Notes: generated by a model from the letters alone, not told the origin. A stretch of DNA of 64,000 nt from Pseudomonas morbosilactucae (GCF_023241715.1 NZ_JALQCW010000059.1:62001-126000); one strand, 5' to 3'; shown: positions 46,717-57,708, counted from the stretch's first letter. Made by a program: numbers and translations.

Positions 46717-47508
46717 TCAACAGCCTTTGAACACCCCGGGCCGTCTCTCGACCATGGCCCGCACGCCTTCCTTGGCGTCCTCGCTGTTGAGCAGTTTTTT
46801 CACCAGGGGCGGTAACCCTTGGGCGGCGGCGGTTTCGCCCTCCAGCCGGGCCTGGCGCGCGGACATCAAGGTGGCCTGCACCCCCAGCGGGGCCTGGCGG
46901 GCGATTCGCTCGGCCAGTTCAATGGCCCGCGGCAGCAAGTCCTCGCTGGCCATAACCTCCTGGACCAGCCCGAGGCGCAGGGCGTCATGGGCGTCGAATT
47001 CGTCACCGGTGAGCAGCCAGCGCATGGCATTGCCCCAGCCGGCAATCTGATGCAGGCGCAGCGTCGCACCGCCAAACGGAAAAATCCCCCGCTGGACCTC
47101 CATCTGGGCAAAGCGCGTATTACTGGCACACAGGTTGATATCGGCAGCGAGCATCAACTCGATGCCAATGGTCAGGCAGTAGCCCTGCACCGCAACAATC
47201 ACCGGCTTGCTGACCCTGGGCCCGGCAAATACGCCCCAGGGGTCGCAACCGCCGGTCGGCGCCTGCCAGCCTTCGGCCATGGCGGCGCCAACATTGGCCA
47301 AGTCCAGCCCAGCGGTAAAATGCTCACCGTGGCCGAACACCACCGCCACCCGTGCTTCGCTGCTGGCCTCGAACTCGCCATAGGCCAGGCTTAGCTGGTT
47401 CAGCAACGCCAGGTCGAAAGCGTTGCGTTTGGCGACCCGGTCCAGGCCAATGAGGAACAGATGACCCTGCTGTTCACGGCTGACGCGACTGCTGCTGGGC
47501 TGACTCAT
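46717..47508 (-). CDS. Enoyl-CoA hydratase/isomerase family protein
   Basis: This 263-residue crotonase-fold enzyme has the oxyanion-hole segment HFTAGLDLANVG, a second one in VQGYCLTIGIELMLAADINLCA, and the active-site helix FAQMEVQRGIFPFGGATLRL. It probably works on an acyl-CoA in fatty-acid or amino-acid breakdown; the exact reaction is unclear. The C terminus RRPGVFKG is typical of the family. Confidence 0.88.
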   Translation of the reverse strand: MSQPSSSRVSREQQGHLFLIGLDRVAKRNAFDLALLNQLSLAYGEFEASSEARVAVVFGHGEHFTAGLDLANVGAAMAEGWQAPTGGCDPWGVFAGPRVSKPVIVAVQGYCLTIGIELMLAADINLCASNTRFAQMEVQRGIFPFGGATLRLHQIAGWGNAMRWLLTGDEFDAHDALRLGLVQEVMASEDLLPRAIELAERIARQAPLGVQATLMSARQARLEGETAAAQGLPPLVKKLLNSEDAKEGVRAMVERRPGVFKGC

Positions 47509-47926
47509 GGCGCATTTCCTCGGGTGGCGGAGAGGGTTCGGACCGACGGTTCCAGGCTACTGGGTGAACCGTTTAAGCTTGATGACCAACAGGGGCGGGC
47601 CTTTGCAAAATAGACCTTTGCCGGACGCTGCGCAAAGCCCGTTCCACAGAGGCGTTCAGCGGATTTTTCCGATAAAAAAAACTCCCTTTTTTGAGTAATT
47701 CCGGTATAGTGCGCGCCGGCCTTTAGACGGGCCACGTTTAGGTATTGCAATTCCCCGAAGTCAGCTTCGGCTGCTTGTCCGCTGCGCGGGCTATCCTTGA
47801 CGATCCATTCATTCAATCGTTTTCGCAAATCCCCGCCGACAAAGCTGCCAGGGCGACTCTTGAGTCTTACACGGCATGCGCAGCTTTGGAGCATGGGTCT
47901 TTGCGGATGCACTTAGAGGCAGACCC
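47509..47926 (+). promoter_or_regulatory. deaD: Long leader region of the DEAD-box helicase gene
   Basis: This 418-base gap lies upstream of the helicase gene. TATAGT at 47705-47710 is a good -10; the -35 is weak, within a T-rich tract. The transcript would have a leader of about 210 bases containing the inverted pair CCGAAGTCAGCTTCGG near 47755-47770. Long leaders are common on cold-shock RNA helicase genes, but cold control here is inference. No gene is visible in the gap. Confidence 0.5.
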
Positions 47927-49600
47927 ATGACCCAGGAAATCGGCGGCTTCGCCGCTCTTGAACTTCATCCCAATATTGTCGCTGCAGTAGTCGCTACCGG
48001 CTATGAAGAGCCTTCGGCCATTCAGCAGCAGTCGATCCCGATCATCCTTGCCGGTCACGATATGATTGGCCAGGCGCAAACCGGTACCGGTAAAACCGCC
48101 GCGTTCGCCCTGCCTATCCTGCACCGCATCGATCCGTCCAAGCGCGAGCCGCAAGCTCTGATCCTGGCCCCAACCCGTGAGTTGGCGCTGCAAGTTGCAA
48201 CCGCTTTCGAAACCTACGCCAAGCAAATGCCGGGCGTAACTGTTGTGGCTGTCTACGGCGGCGCGCCGATGGGCCCACAATTGAAAGCAATCCGTAATGG
48301 CGCACAGATTGTTGTCGCCACCCCGGGCCGTCTGTGCGACCACCTGCGTCGCGACGAAAAAGTCCTCGCTACTGTGAACCACCTGGTTCTCGACGAAGCG
48401 GACGAAATGCTCAAGCTGGGCTTCATGGATGACCTGGAAGTCATCTTCAAGGCCATGCCTGAGTCCCGCCAGACTGTATTGTTCTCGGCCACTCTGCCGC
48501 AATCGATTCGTGCCATCGCTGAGCGCCACCTGCGCGATCCGAAGCACGTGAAGATCCAGAGCAAGACCCAGACCGTGACCGCGATTGAGCAGGCTCACTT
48601 GCTGGTTCACGCTGATCAGAAGACTTCTGCCGTTCTCAGCTTGCTGGAAGTGGAAGATTTCGACGCCCTGATCATGTTCGTGCGCACCAAGCAAGCGACC
48701 CTGGACCTGGCCAGCGCCCTGGAAGCCAAAGGCTACAAAGCCGCTGCGCTGAACGGTGACATTGCCCAGAACCAGCGTGAGCGTGTGATCGATTCCCTCA
48801 AGGATGGCCGTCTGGACATCGTTGTGGCGACTGACGTTGCTGCTCGTGGCCTGGACGTACCGCGCATCACCCACGTATTCAACGTGGACATGCCGTACGA
48901 CCCGGAATCCTACGTTCACCGTATCGGCCGTACCGGCCGTGCCGGTCGCGAAGGTCGTGCGCTGCTGCTGGTGACTCCACGTGAGCGCCGCATGCTGCAA
49001 GTGATCGAGCGTGTAACCGGTCAGAAGGTTGCTGAAGTTCGCCTGCCGGACGCCCAGGCCGTTCTTGATGCTCGCATCAAGAAGCTGACCAACAGCCTGT
49101 CGCCGCTGGTCGCTGATGCTGAATCGACCCACGGTGAGCTGCTGGATCGCTTGACCGCCGACATCGGTTGCAGCCCGCGTGCCCTGGCCGCTGCGCTGCT
49201 GCGCAAGGCCACCAATGGCCAAGCGCTGAACCTGGCGGCCATCGAGAAGGAACGCCCACTGGTGCCGAACAACGCACCACGTGGTGACCGTCCTGAGCGT
49301 ACCGGTGATCGTCCGGACCGTGGTGATCGTGAGCGTCGTGCGCCGATCCCGCTGGCTGAAGGCCGTGCTCGCTGCCGTACCGCGCTAGGCGCGCGTGACG
49401 GTATCGCTGCCAAGAACCTGCTGGGCGCCATCCTCAACGAAGGTGGCCTGGCACGTGAAGCGATCGGTCGCATCCAGGTGCGTGACAGCTTCTCCCTGGT
49501 GGAGCTGCCGGAAGATGGTCTGGAGAAACTGCTGACCAAGCTGAAGGACACTCGCGTTGCCGGTAAGCAGTTGAAGCTGCGTCGCTACCGCGAAGATTGA
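47927..49600 (+). CDS. deaD: DEAD-box ATP-dependent RNA helicase, DeaD/CsdA type
   Basis: This 557-residue helicase has motif Q (GYEEPSAIQQQSIP), I (AQTGTGKTAA), Ia (PTRELA), II (DEAD), III (SAT), V (ATDVAARGLD) and VI (HRIGRTGRAG). A basic RGD-repeat linker (RGDRPERTGDRPDRGDRERR) leads to a C-terminal DbpA-like RNA-binding domain (ARCRTALGARDGIAAKNLL). This order is that of DeaD/CsdA, which acts in ribosome assembly and RNA decay at low temperature. The ATG at 47927 follows TTAGAGG. Confidence 0.95.
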   Translation: MTQEIGGFAALELHPNIVAAVVATGYEEPSAIQQQSIPIILAGHDMIGQAQTGTGKTAAFALPILHRIDPSKREPQALILAPTRELALQVATAFETYAKQMPGVTVVAVYGGAPMGPQLKAIRNGAQIVVATPGRLCDHLRRDEKVLATVNHLVLDEADEMLKLGFMDDLEVIFKAMPESRQTVLFSATLPQSIRAIAERHLRDPKHVKIQSKTQTVTAIEQAHLLVHADQKTSAVLSLLEVEDFDALIMFVRTKQATLDLASALEAKGYKAAALNGDIAQNQRERVIDSLKDGRLDIVVATDVAARGLDVPRITHVFNVDMPYDPESYVHRIGRTGRAGREGRALLLVTPRERRMLQVIERVTGQKVAEVRLPDAQAVLDARIKKLTNSLSPLVADAESTHGELLDRLTADIGCSPRALAAALLRKATNGQALNLAAIEKERPLVPNNAPRGDRPERTGDRPDRGDRERRAPIPLAEGRARCRTALGARDGIAAKNLLGAILNEGGLAREAIGRIQVRDSFSLVELPEDGLEKLLTKLKDTRVAGKQLKLRRYRED

Positions 49601-49628
49601 TCCGCCCACGGGCTGATTGATCGAACAT

Positions 49629-49662
49629 AAAAAATCCCCGACTGGTTCGGGGATTTTTTTTG
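49629..49662 (+). terminator. Rho-independent terminator after deaD
   Basis: AAAATCCCCGA and TCGGGGATTTT form an 11-bp stem around a short loop, followed by a run of T. Confidence 0.92.
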
Positions 49663-49711
49663 CCTGGGGTTTGCCCAGCCAGGCAGTAAGTGGGTTTGTA
49701 CAGGTGAATCG

Positions 49712-50479
49712 TCAGCCAAAGCGGTAGATGTCCATCCCCAACGCTCCCAGGGTGAAACCTTGGTGGGCAACACTGAAGTCACCCCCGGCACCCCGGGCGA
49801 AATACAGCGGCAGCAGGTGTTCATCGCTGGGGTGACTGCGCACGGCATGGGGCGCCCGTTTCCGGTAGTCGTGCAGGGCCGGCTCATCGTTGGCCGCCAG
49901 ATGCTCGATCATCCAGTCGCGAAAGGCCTTGGCCCAGGATTCGATGCTTTCCGGGCCAGCGTGCCAATCCAGCTCCCGCAAGTTGTGGGTGATGCTGCCG
50001 GAACCGATCAGCAGTACGCCTTGTTCCCTCAGGCTGGTCAGGGCGTGACCGACGCGAGTCTGCAGGGCAGGACCCAGGTGGCTGGGCAGCGACAGCTGAA
50101 TCACCGGGATATCCGCCTGCGGGTACATCAGCGACAGCGGCACCCAGGCGCCGTGGTCGAAGGGGCGCGTGTGATCAAGCTGTGCGGGTAGGCCATCCGC
50201 CTGGAGCAACTCCACCACCTGCGCCGCCAGCTCGGGGCTTCCCGGGGCCGGGTACTGCACGGCGAACAGGGCAGGGGGGAAACCACCGAAGTCGTGCCAG
50301 GTTTCTGGCTGAGGGTGGGCGCTGACCCGCAGGTCCTGGCTTTCCCAGTGGGCTGAAACCACCAGGATCGCCTTGGGTCGTGGCAACTGTGCTGCCAGGT
50401 TGGCCAGGGCAGGGCCGCTGGCGCCGGGCTCCAGGGCCAGCATCGGTGAACCGTGAGAGATAAACAGGCTGGGCAGCAT
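49712..50479 (-). CDS. LigB/DODA-type class III extradiol dioxygenase
   Basis: This 255-residue protein of the LigB/YgiD family has the metal-binding histidines in LFISHGSP near the N terminus and HTRPFDHGAWVPL in the middle, plus ILVVSAHWE and ITHNLRELDW. Such enzymes open catechol rings using Fe(II) or Zn(II); YgiD acts on L-DOPA. The physiological substrate here is unknown. It is divergent from tpm. Confidence 0.9.
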   Translation of the reverse strand: MLPSLFISHGSPMLALEPGASGPALANLAAQLPRPKAILVVSAHWESQDLRVSAHPQPETWHDFGGFPPALFAVQYPAPGSPELAAQVVELLQADGLPAQLDHTRPFDHGAWVPLSLMYPQADIPVIQLSLPSHLGPALQTRVGHALTSLREQGVLLIGSGSITHNLRELDWHAGPESIESWAKAFRDWMIEHLAANDEPALHDYRKRAPHAVRSHPSDEHLLPLYFARGAGGDFSVAHQGFTLGALGMDIYRFG

Positions 50480-50581
50480 GAATAAGGTCCTGAGCGTTAA
50501 GATGCGCCATCTTCAATCAGATCATTGATCTAAATCTAATATAAGTTTCAGGGCTTTTTAATCGAATTCACGGGAGGATTT

Positions 50582-51250
50582 ATGCAGCCGGAGTTTTGGC
50601 ACAAGCGTTGGGCGAGCGACCAGATCGGCTTCCACTTGGCGCAGGTGAACCCTTATTTGCAGTCGTTATGGCCGTCGTTGGCCGTGGCCCAAGGGGCGCA
50701 GGTGTTGGTGCCACTGTGCGGCAAAAGCCTGGACCTGATGTGGCTGGCCAATCGCGGGCATCGCGTACTGGGCGTAGAGCTCTCGGAGAAAGCGGTGGAA
50801 GGCTTCTTCCACGAACAAGGGTTGGCGCCAACGGTCACTCAACAGGGGGCGTTCAAGGTCTACCAGGACGGTTTGATCCAGTTGTGGTGCGGTGACGTCT
50901 TTGCCTTGCGCGCAGAGGATGTTGCGGGCGTTGCCGGCTTCTATGACCGCGCGGCGCTGATTGCCTTGCCTCCTGAGATGCGTGAGCGCTATGCCGCGCA
51001 CCTGCGCACCATTCTTCCCCGGGGCTGTGATGGCCTGCTGATTACCATGGACTACGACCAGGCGTTGATCGAGGGACCACCCTTTGCCGTGCTCGATGAG
51101 GAAGTCGAGCGTCTATTGAGCGCGCGCTGGCAGGTGGTGGTCCAGGGGCAGCGCGACATCCTGGGCGAGAGCGGGAAGTTTCTGCAAGCCGGCGTACCGC
51201 GTCTGGAAGAGCGGGCCTATCGCCTGGGCGACCTTCACGCCGCAGGGTAA
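50582..51250 (+). CDS. tpm: Thiopurine S-methyltransferase
   Basis: This 222-residue SAM-dependent methyltransferase begins [26 protein letters not shown], the hallmark of bacterial TPMT. It has [31 protein letters not shown] for cofactor binding and [18 protein letters not shown]. In pseudomonads Tpm methylates tellurite and selenite, giving resistance. GGGAGG lies before the ATG. Confidence 0.95.
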   Translation: MQPEFWHKRWASDQIGFHLAQVNPYLQSLWPSLAVAQGAQVLVPLCGKSLDLMWLANRGHRVLGVELSEKAVEGFFHEQGLAPTVTQQGAFKVYQDGLIQLWCGDVFALRAEDVAGVAGFYDRAALIALPPEMRERYAAHLRTILPRGCDGLLITMDYDQALIEGPPFAVLDEEVERLLSARWQVVVQGQRDILGESGKFLQAGVPRLEERAYRLGDLHAAG

Positions 51251-51278
51251 CCAACGCCTGGTTTTTGGGTGGCCATGC

Positions 51279-51304
51279 AAAAGGGCGACTTTCGTCGCCC
51301 TTTT
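51279..51304. terminator. Rho-independent terminator between tpm and htpX
   Basis: AAAAGGGCGAC and GTCGCCCTTTT make an 11-bp stem around a TTTC loop between the convergent genes. Confidence 0.88.
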
Positions 51305-51324
51305 GGGTGTTGCGCCAGTGGCTA

Positions 51325-52212
51325 TCAGCCGCGGCGGCGCAGGGCCTCGATACGCTCTTCAAGCGGCGGGTGGCTCATGAACATGCGAGCCAGGCCTTGT
51401 TTCAGGCCACCGTTGATGCCGAAGGCATTCAGGGTGTCGGGCATATGCACCGGCAGGCCTTGTTCCGAACGCAGGCGCTGCAGGGCGCCGATCATGGCGC
51501 TGGTACCGGCCAGGCGGGCACCGGCTTCGTCCGCGCGGTATTCACGCTTGCGCGAGAACCACATGACGATGGCGCTGGCGAGGAAACCCAGTACCAGTTC
51601 GGCGAAGATGGTCGCCACGTAGTAGGCGATACCCTGGCCTTCTTCATTCTTGAAGATCACCTTGTCGACGAAGTTGCCGATGATGCGCGCGAAGAACATC
51701 ACGAAGGTGTTCACCACGCCCTGAACCAGGGCCAGGGTCACCATGTCGCCGTTGGCAACGTGACCGATCTCATGGGCCAGTACGGCTTTCACTTCATCCG
51801 GAGAGAAACGCTCCAGCAAGCCTTGGCTGACGGCGACCAGTGCGTCGTTCTTGTTCCAGCCCGTGGCGAAGGCATTGGCTTCGTACGCCGGGAAAATACC
51901 CACTTCCGGCATCTTGATGCCCGCTTCCCGGGACAGTTGCTCCACGGTCTGCAGCAGCCATTGTTCATGGCGAGTGCGCGGTTGGGTGATGATCTGAGTG
52001 CTGGTGCTCATTTTCGCCATCCACTTGGAGATGAACAGCGAGAACAGGGAGCCGGCAAAACCAAAGACCGCACAGAAAATCAGCAGCTGATTGAGGTTGA
52101 GATCAACCCCATTGGCCGCCATGAACCCGTTGAAGCCGAAAAGGCTCAGGGTGATGCTGGCAATCAGCACGACCGCCAGGTTAGTGGCCAAAAACAGCAG
52201 GATTCGCATCAT
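51325..52212 (-). CDS. htpX: Membrane-bound zinc protease HtpX
   Basis: This 295-residue M48 metalloprotease has two N-terminal membrane helices, the catalytic motif HEIGH (H147, E148, H151) and a second helix pair after it. The zinc-ligand glutamate lies in [15 protein letters not shown]. HtpX degrades misfolded membrane proteins together with FtsH. The C-terminal [14 protein letters not shown] is typical. A good sigma-70 promoter lies 46 bases upstream. Confidence 0.96.
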   Translation of the reverse strand: MMRILLFLATNLAVVLIASITLSLFGFNGFMAANGVDLNLNQLLIFCAVFGFAGSLFSLFISKWMAKMSTSTQIITQPRTRHEQWLLQTVEQLSREAGIKMPEVGIFPAYEANAFATGWNKNDALVAVSQGLLERFSPDEVKAVLAHEIGHVANGDMVTLALVQGVVNTFVMFFARIIGNFVDKVIFKNEEGQGIAYYVATIFAELVLGFLASAIVMWFSRKREYRADEAGARLAGTSAMIGALQRLRSEQGLPVHMPDTLNAFGINGGLKQGLARMFMSHPPLEERIEALRRRG

Positions 52213-52257
52213 GGTTGTAGAAATCTCCTCATGCTAAAGATGTAGCGTACTGCGGGG

Positions 52258-52286
52258 TATATAAGGTGCGGCACCGGGCTATTCAA
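52258..52286 (-). promoter_or_regulatory. htpX promoter
   Basis: On the minus strand TTGAAT (52281-52286) and TATATA (52258-52263) are separated by 17 bases. The transcript would start near 52251, giving a ~38-base leader. I looked for a heat-shock (sigma-32) pattern and saw only a partial TTGAAA further upstream. Confidence 0.65.
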
Positions 52287-52512
52287 CAGAGTGACTATTT
52301 CAAACTGTGTCGTATAGGCCGAGTTTAGACGCTTGCATGACGTTTCCACGGTGTCCGGGAACGTCGGGAAGGTGGTTGTTTCTGCCAGCCCTTGTGACCG
52401 TCGGTTTGGCGGAAAGTGCAAGCTTATAGAAGGGAGGTGGTGCAGGGGAGTGAAGATGTGTTGCTGAATTAATCGCAGTGCGACTGCGGAACAGTCGCAC
52501 TGGCTAGCAAGC

Positions 52513-53724
52513 CTATTGGCGGTAGGTCTTGAGGAAACTTCCGATGCGGCCGATGGCTTGTTCCAGGTCGTCAACCCGCGGCAAGGTCACCACGCGGAAG
52601 TGGTCCGGCCATGGCCAGTTGAAGGCGGTGCCCTGAACCACCAAGAGTTTTTCCGAGAGCAAGAGGTCGAGCACGAACTTCTCGTCGTTGTGGATCGGGC
52701 ACACCTTCGGGTCGATCCGCGGGAAGGCGTACAGCGCACCCATCGGCTTGACGCAACTGACCCCAGGAATGTCGTTGAGCAGTTCCCAGGTGCGGTTGCG
52801 CTGTTCCAGCAAACGGCCCTGCGGCAGCACCAGGTCGTTGATGCTCTGGTAGCCGCCGAGGGCGGTCTGGATCGCATGCTGGCTTGGTACGTTGGCGCAC
52901 AGACGCATGTTGGCGAGCATGTCGATGCCTTCGATGTAGCTCTGGGCATTGTGCTTTGGCCCGGAAATCGCGATCCAGCCCGAGCGGAAACCCGCCACGC
53001 GGTACGACTTCGACAGACCGTTGAAGGTCAGGCAGAGCAGGTCGGGGGCCAGCGAAGCGGTGCAGATGTGCACGGCATCGTCGTAGAGGATCTTGTCGTA
53101 GATCTCGTCGGAGAACACCACCAGGTTGTGCTGGCGAGCCAGTTCGAGCATGCCCAGCAACACTTCCTTCGAGTACACCGCGCCGGTCGGGTTGTTCGGG
53201 TTGATGATCACCATGGCCTTGGTGTTCGGGGTGATCTTGGCCTTGATGTCGGCCAGGTCCGGGAACCAGTCGGCGCCTTCGTCGCACAGGTAATGCACTG
53301 CGTTACCGCCAGCCAGGCTGACGGCAGCGGTCCACAGCGGATAGTCTGGCGCCGGCACCAGCACTTCATCACCGTTGTTGAGCAGCGCCTGCAACGACAT
53401 CACGATCAGCTCGGACACGCCGTTGCCCAGGTAGATGTCTTCGATGCCGACACCTTCAACCTGCTTCTGCTGGTAGTACTGCATGACCGCCTTGCGCGCG
53501 CTGAACAGGCCTTTGGAGTCGCTGTAGCCCTGGGCAGTCGGCAGGTTGCGGATCACATCCTGAAGGATTTCGTCCGGCGCTTCGAAACCAAAAGGCGCCG
53601 GGTTGCCGATGTTCAGCTTGAGGATGCGTTGGCCTTCCTCTTCCAGGCGTTTGGCGTGCTTGAGCACTGGGCCGCGAATGTCGTAGCAGACGTTGGCGAG
53701 CTTGTTCGATTTGCTGAACTGCAT
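52513..53724 (-). CDS. alaA: PLP-dependent alanine-type aminotransferase AlaA
   Basis: This 403-residue class I aminotransferase starts [31 protein letters not shown], as in AlaA/Yfb[13 protein letters not shown]-like binding is seen as [12 protein letters not shown], the PLP lysine lies in [17 protein letters not shown], and the carboxylate-binding arginine near the end in DHFRVVTLP. It makes alanine from pyruvate and glutamate. The start at 53724 agrees with the family N terminus; the longer upstream frame does not. Confidence 0.94.
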   Translation of the reverse strand: MQFSKSNKLANVCYDIRGPVLKHAKRLEEEGQRILKLNIGNPAPFGFEAPDEILQDVIRNLPTAQGYSDSKGLFSARKAVMQYYQQKQVEGVGIEDIYLGNGVSELIVMSLQALLNNGDEVLVPAPDYPLWTAAVSLAGGNAVHYLCDEGADWFPDLADIKAKITPNTKAMVIINPNNPTGAVYSKEVLLGMLELARQHNLVVFSDEIYDKILYDDAVHICTASLAPDLLCLTFNGLSKSYRVAGFRSGWIAISGPKHNAQSYIEGIDMLANMRLCANVPSQHAIQTALGGYQSINDLVLPQGRLLEQRNRTWELLNDIPGVSCVKPMGALYAFPRIDPKVCPIHNDEKFVLDLLLSEKLLVVQGTAFNWPWPDHFRVVTLPRVDDLEQAIGRIGSFLKTYRQ

Positions 53725-53948
53725 GGCGATGTGATCCCGAAAATGAACGATCCAGGCGGTGGATGAATGACCGCACTGGGAATCCTGCGTTTTCACACAG
53801 GCCTGTAGCCGACGTTGGCTGCGGCAAAATCCGTTTGAATGCACGTAACGTGACTGCCAGACTGGCGTCTAACGAGGCGCAATCATACGTGCCGCCTGAT
53901 CCGTGGAAAAGATACAGATCGGGCTTTTTCAGTTGCAGAGGACGGACC

Positions 53949-54341
53949 ATGGAAAAGCTGGAAAAAACCCTGGAAGAATGGCGGGCCATGCTCGATCCAG
54001 AGCAGTACAACGTCTGCCGGTTGAAAGGCACCGAGCGGCCTTTTTCGGGCAAGTACAACGGCACCAAGACCGACGGTGTCTATCATTGCATCTGCTGCAA
54101 TGAACCCCTGTTCGATTCCCGCGCCAAGTTCGATTCCGGTTGCGGCTGGCCGAGCTTTTACGAGCCGATCGGCGCCAGCGCCATGGTCGAGATCCGTGAC
54201 ATCAGCCACGGCATGATCCGTACCGAAGTGGTTTGCGCCAAGTGCGATGCGCACCTGGGGCATGTGTTCCCGGATGGCCCACCGCCGACCGGCCTGCGGT
54301 ATTGCATCAATTCGGTGTGCCTGGACCTGGTGCCGCGTTAG
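53949..54341 (+). CDS. msrB: Peptide methionine (R)-S-oxide reductase MsrB
   Basis: This 130-residue selenium-free MsrB has two zinc-binding pairs (C47/C50 in YHCICC, C96/C99 in VVCAKC), the [11 protein letters not shown]-type block as [11 protein letters not shown], and the catalytic C119 in GLRYCIN. It reduces the R form of oxidised methionine in proteins. It is followed by the gpx-ospR operon in the same direction. Confidence 0.96.
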   Translation: MEKLEKTLEEWRAMLDPEQYNVCRLKGTERPFSGKYNGTKTDGVYHCICCNEPLFDSRAKFDSGCGWPSFYEPIGASAMVEIRDISHGMIRTEVVCAKCDAHLGHVFPDGPPPTGLRYCINSVCLDLVPR

Positions 54342-54348
54342 CCGAGGC

Positions 54349-54372
54349 AAGCGATTTTTCGAAATCGCTTTT
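54349..54372 (+). terminator. Hairpin terminator after msrB
   Basis: AAGCGATTT and AAATCGCTT form a 9-bp stem with a TTCG loop and a short T run. It separates msrB from the gpx promoter. Confidence 0.7.
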
Positions 54373-54377
54373 CCGAT

Positions 54378-54413
54378 AATTAAATTGCACGCAATTTAAT
54401 TGATCGCTATTTT
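54378..54413 (+). promoter_or_regulatory. gpx-ospR promoter with overlapping palindromic operator
   Basis: TTGCAC (54385-54390) and TATTTT (54408-54413) are 17 bases apart. A perfect 10-bp inverted repeat, AATTAAATTG (54378-54387) with CAATTTAATT (54392-54401) and a 4-base spacer, straddles the -35 box. The AATTG/CAATT core is of the kind bound by OhrR-like MarR proteins, so the site suggests autorepression by OspR, encoded in the same operon. Confidence 0.72.
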
Positions 54414-54445
54414 GTTTGCCTTGAATCCCTCCCGGAGTCCACGAC

Positions 54446-54927
<482 letters not shown>

Positions 54928-54931
<4 letters not shown>

Positions 54932-55392
54932 ATGACCTGTCCGATGATTCGCTGAAGCTTGATCGCCAGCTGTGCTTCAAGCTCTATGCGGCTTCGCGCG
55001 CGGTGGTCCGCGGTTACAAGCCGATGCTCGACCAGTTGGGCCTGACCTATCCCCAGTACCTGGTCATGTTGGTGCTGTGGGAGTGGCAGGCGACGCCGCC
55101 GGAGTATCCGACCGTGAAGGCCCTGGGCGAGCGCTTGTCCCTGGACTCGGGCACCCTCACGCCCTTGCTCAAGCGCCTGCAACAGTTGCAGTGGGTGCAG
55201 CGCCAGCGGGCTGCGCACGATGAGCGCGAGGTGCACCTGAGCCTGACGCCGGCCGGCCTGGCCCTGTGCGACAAGGTGCCGGCACTCAAGGCTGCGCTGT
55301 TGTGCGACAGCGGAGTCGATCTCAATAGCCTGGACGAGTTGCGCAACGGCCTGGATCGGTTGTTGGACCAGGTCAAAGCTTTGTCGTCATAG
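54928..55392 (+). CDS. ospR: MarR-type oxidative stress regulator OspR
   Basis: This 154-residue winged-helix regulator has an N-terminal cysteine C16 in [43 protein letters not shown]. It is close in sequence to OhrR in this window and, from its position after gpx, is the counterpart of P. aeruginosa OspR, which represses gpx and affects pigment. Two further cysteines lie near the C terminus. Its 3' end overlaps the end of sagS on the opposite strand by 20 bases. Confidence 0.9.
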
Positions 55393-57708
55393 GCACCCAG
55401 AGGTCCAACAGGGCGATCAACTCCTCACGGCGGAACGGTTTGGCCAGGTAGTCGCTCATGCCGGCGGCCCGGCAGCGCTCGCGCTCTTCGGGCATGGCGT
55501 TGGCGGTCAGGGCGATGATCGGCAAATCCGGCCAGCGCCCGCTGTGGCGGATCTGCCGGCTGGCCTCATAACCGTCCATGACCGGCATGTTGCAGTCCAT
55601 CAGCACCAAGTCGAAGCGCGCCTGCTCGAGCTGGTTCAGTGCTTCGGCGCCGTGCACGGCCACCGTGACCTCGCAGCCGAGCTTGCTCAGCATGCCTTTG
55701 GCCACCAGTTGATTGACCGGGTTGTCCTCCACCAGCAGGATCCGCCCGCGGCTGACGCTGGTGCGCAGTTCCAGCAAGGTTTCGTCGAGGGTGATGGTTT
55801 CTGCCCGCAGGGCGCGGCGCAGGGTTTGGTACAGCGCGTTGCGCGCCAGCGGTCGGGCTTGTTGTTGCAGCGGCGCCAGGGCGTTGGCTTCTTCGCTGGG
55901 CAGAAAGCTGCCATAGGCGGTGACCAGCAGAATCGGCGCGGTCAGGCCCGGGCGCAGGCCGAACAGGCACTCCGGGCAGTCGGTGATCAGCAGGTCGCGC
56001 TCAACCCACTCCGTGAGTCCTGAATGTCGCGCCGCCGATACTCCAGGCCCCAGGCGGGCAGCAGGGTGCCGAGCAGTTCGGCCAGGCCGCTGCCGGACTC
56101 GGTGATGGCGATCACGGTGCCCGACAGGGGCGGTACCGGGAGGGCCGGGGTGTGGCAGGGCAGTGGCAGTTCGGCGCAGAACTGGCTGCCAAAGCCCACT
56201 TCCGAGCTGATGCTCAGGCGCCCGTGCATGGCTTCGCAGAGGTTGTTGGTGAGGGCCAGGCCCAGGCCCGTGCCGCCGTACTGACGGGTGATCCCGGTTC
56301 CTGCCTGGGTGTAGGGCTGGAAAATTTTCACCTGGGCTTCCAGGGCAATGCCGATGCCGGTGTCGCAGATCTCGATGCGCACGCCCTGTTCCTGGGTGGT
56401 CAGGCGCACATCCACCCGGCCAAAACGGGTGAACTTGAGGGCATTGGACAGCAGGTTGCTGACGATTTGGCGAACCCGCGTAGGGTCCCCCAGGACCAGT
56501 GCCGGAAAGTCCGGCGCGATCAGGCAGGCCAACTCCACGCTGGCGGCGGCGTTCTGTGACAGCAGGTTGGCGGTGTCTTCGACCAGGGCTGCGAGGTCGA
56601 ACGGGATGCTCTCCAGTTCCAGTTGCCCGGCGTCGAATTTGGACATGTCGAGAATATCGTTGAGCAACTCCACCAGCACCTTGCCCGAGTCATGGGCGAT
56701 GGACAGCTGCTGGCGCTGCTCCGGGTTCAGCGAACTGTCCAGTGACAGGGCGATCATGCCCAGCAGGCCGTTGAGCGGGGTACGGATCTCATGGCTCATG
56801 TTGGCCAGGAACGCTGCGCGGGCCTGGGCCATGTCCAGGGCGGTGCGCCGGGCGATGTCCAGTTCTTCGTTGGACTGGCTGAGGCGGATGTTGCTGGCCT
56901 TGAGTTCGGTGGTACGGGCCGAGACGATATTTTCCAGTTGCTCAAGGTAGTCGGTCAGGCGGTTTTCCGCGTTGCGCCGTTGCTGGATCTCGGTGGACAT
57001 GGTGTCGAACTGCTGGTTGGCGACCTTGACCAGCACCCCCACTTCGTCGTTCTCATGCCCCGGCGGGCAGTCCAGCCGAGCTTGTTCTGCGCTGCGCGGG
57101 TCGCGGCTGCTGAGTTCGCGGATGACCCCGACCAGCGGTTTGGTCAGCATCACGTAGAACAGCGCCAAGAGAATCCCGGTGAGGATCAGGCTGCGGGCGA
57201 AGCCGTTGATCAAGGTTACCTCGGCCCGACGCAGGAAGCGGCTGCCAAAGGCGTAGGTATCGACGTCCAGGAGCAAGATGCCCAGGGATTCTTCCGGTAG
57301 ATGGCTGAGAAACAGGCGGTCTTCGAACTGGCGGCTGGCGCCGAACAGAGAGTCGCTGATGGTTCGGTAGCCGCTGCGTTGTGCCGGGCGTTCGACGTTG
57401 GCCAGCACGGTATCGTTGTTGTCGATCAATTGGGCCCGGATGATCGCCGGTGAGCTCAGCAGGCCAAGGGTCAGTTCCTGGGCCAGTTCGGCATCGATGT
57501 TGTAGGCGATGCGTGACGCCGGGTTGTGGCTGATTTCCAGCAGCGAGTTGATTTCCCGATTGATGGAGGCGTCTTCGCTGGCATAATCGATGCCGATTTG
57601 CAGCAGGCTGAGCGCCGTTCCGAGAATGAAACCGACCAGCACAGTGAGCCTGGCTTGTTTGTAAGACAGGCGGTTGGTGAATTTGATGTCCATGGGGTGC
57701 TGAGTCAC
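55373..57708 (-). pseudogene. sagS: Hybrid sensor histidine kinase SagS, broken by a frameshift
   Basis: Position beside ospR-gpx-msrB and domain order point to SagS, the hybrid kinase controlling the motile-to-sessile switch. Domains are two membrane helices flanking a periplasmic HmsP-like sensor (~20-190), HAMP, HisKA with LANMSHEIRTPLNG (H306 from the GTG at 57708), and HATPase with GGTGLGLALT. A degenerate receiver follows, then a true receiver (ILLVEDNPVNQ, LVLMDCNMPVMDG, YLAKPFR). The frame breaks at about 56010-56030, inside the degenerate receiver; adding one base restores it to 55373 (~778 residues). Start alternatives are ATG 57735 and an in-frame ATG just downstream. The break may be a sequencing deletion. 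Confidence 0.82.

Noticed and set aside
47867-49222. 451-codon open frame antisense to the DEAD-box helicase
   Set aside because: It is a by-product of biased codon use in the helicase gene, with no start signal or recognisable domain.
52213-52330. Heat-shock (sigma-32) promoter for htpX
   Set aside because: Only a partial -35 TTGAAA was found, with no CCCCAT-type -10 at proper spacing; the sigma-70 match is much better.
52516-53766. Long open frame antisense to alaA (416 codons)
   Set aside because: It mirrors a clear aminotransferase gene, has low-complexity His/Gln/Asp/Val-rich translation and no family resemblance.
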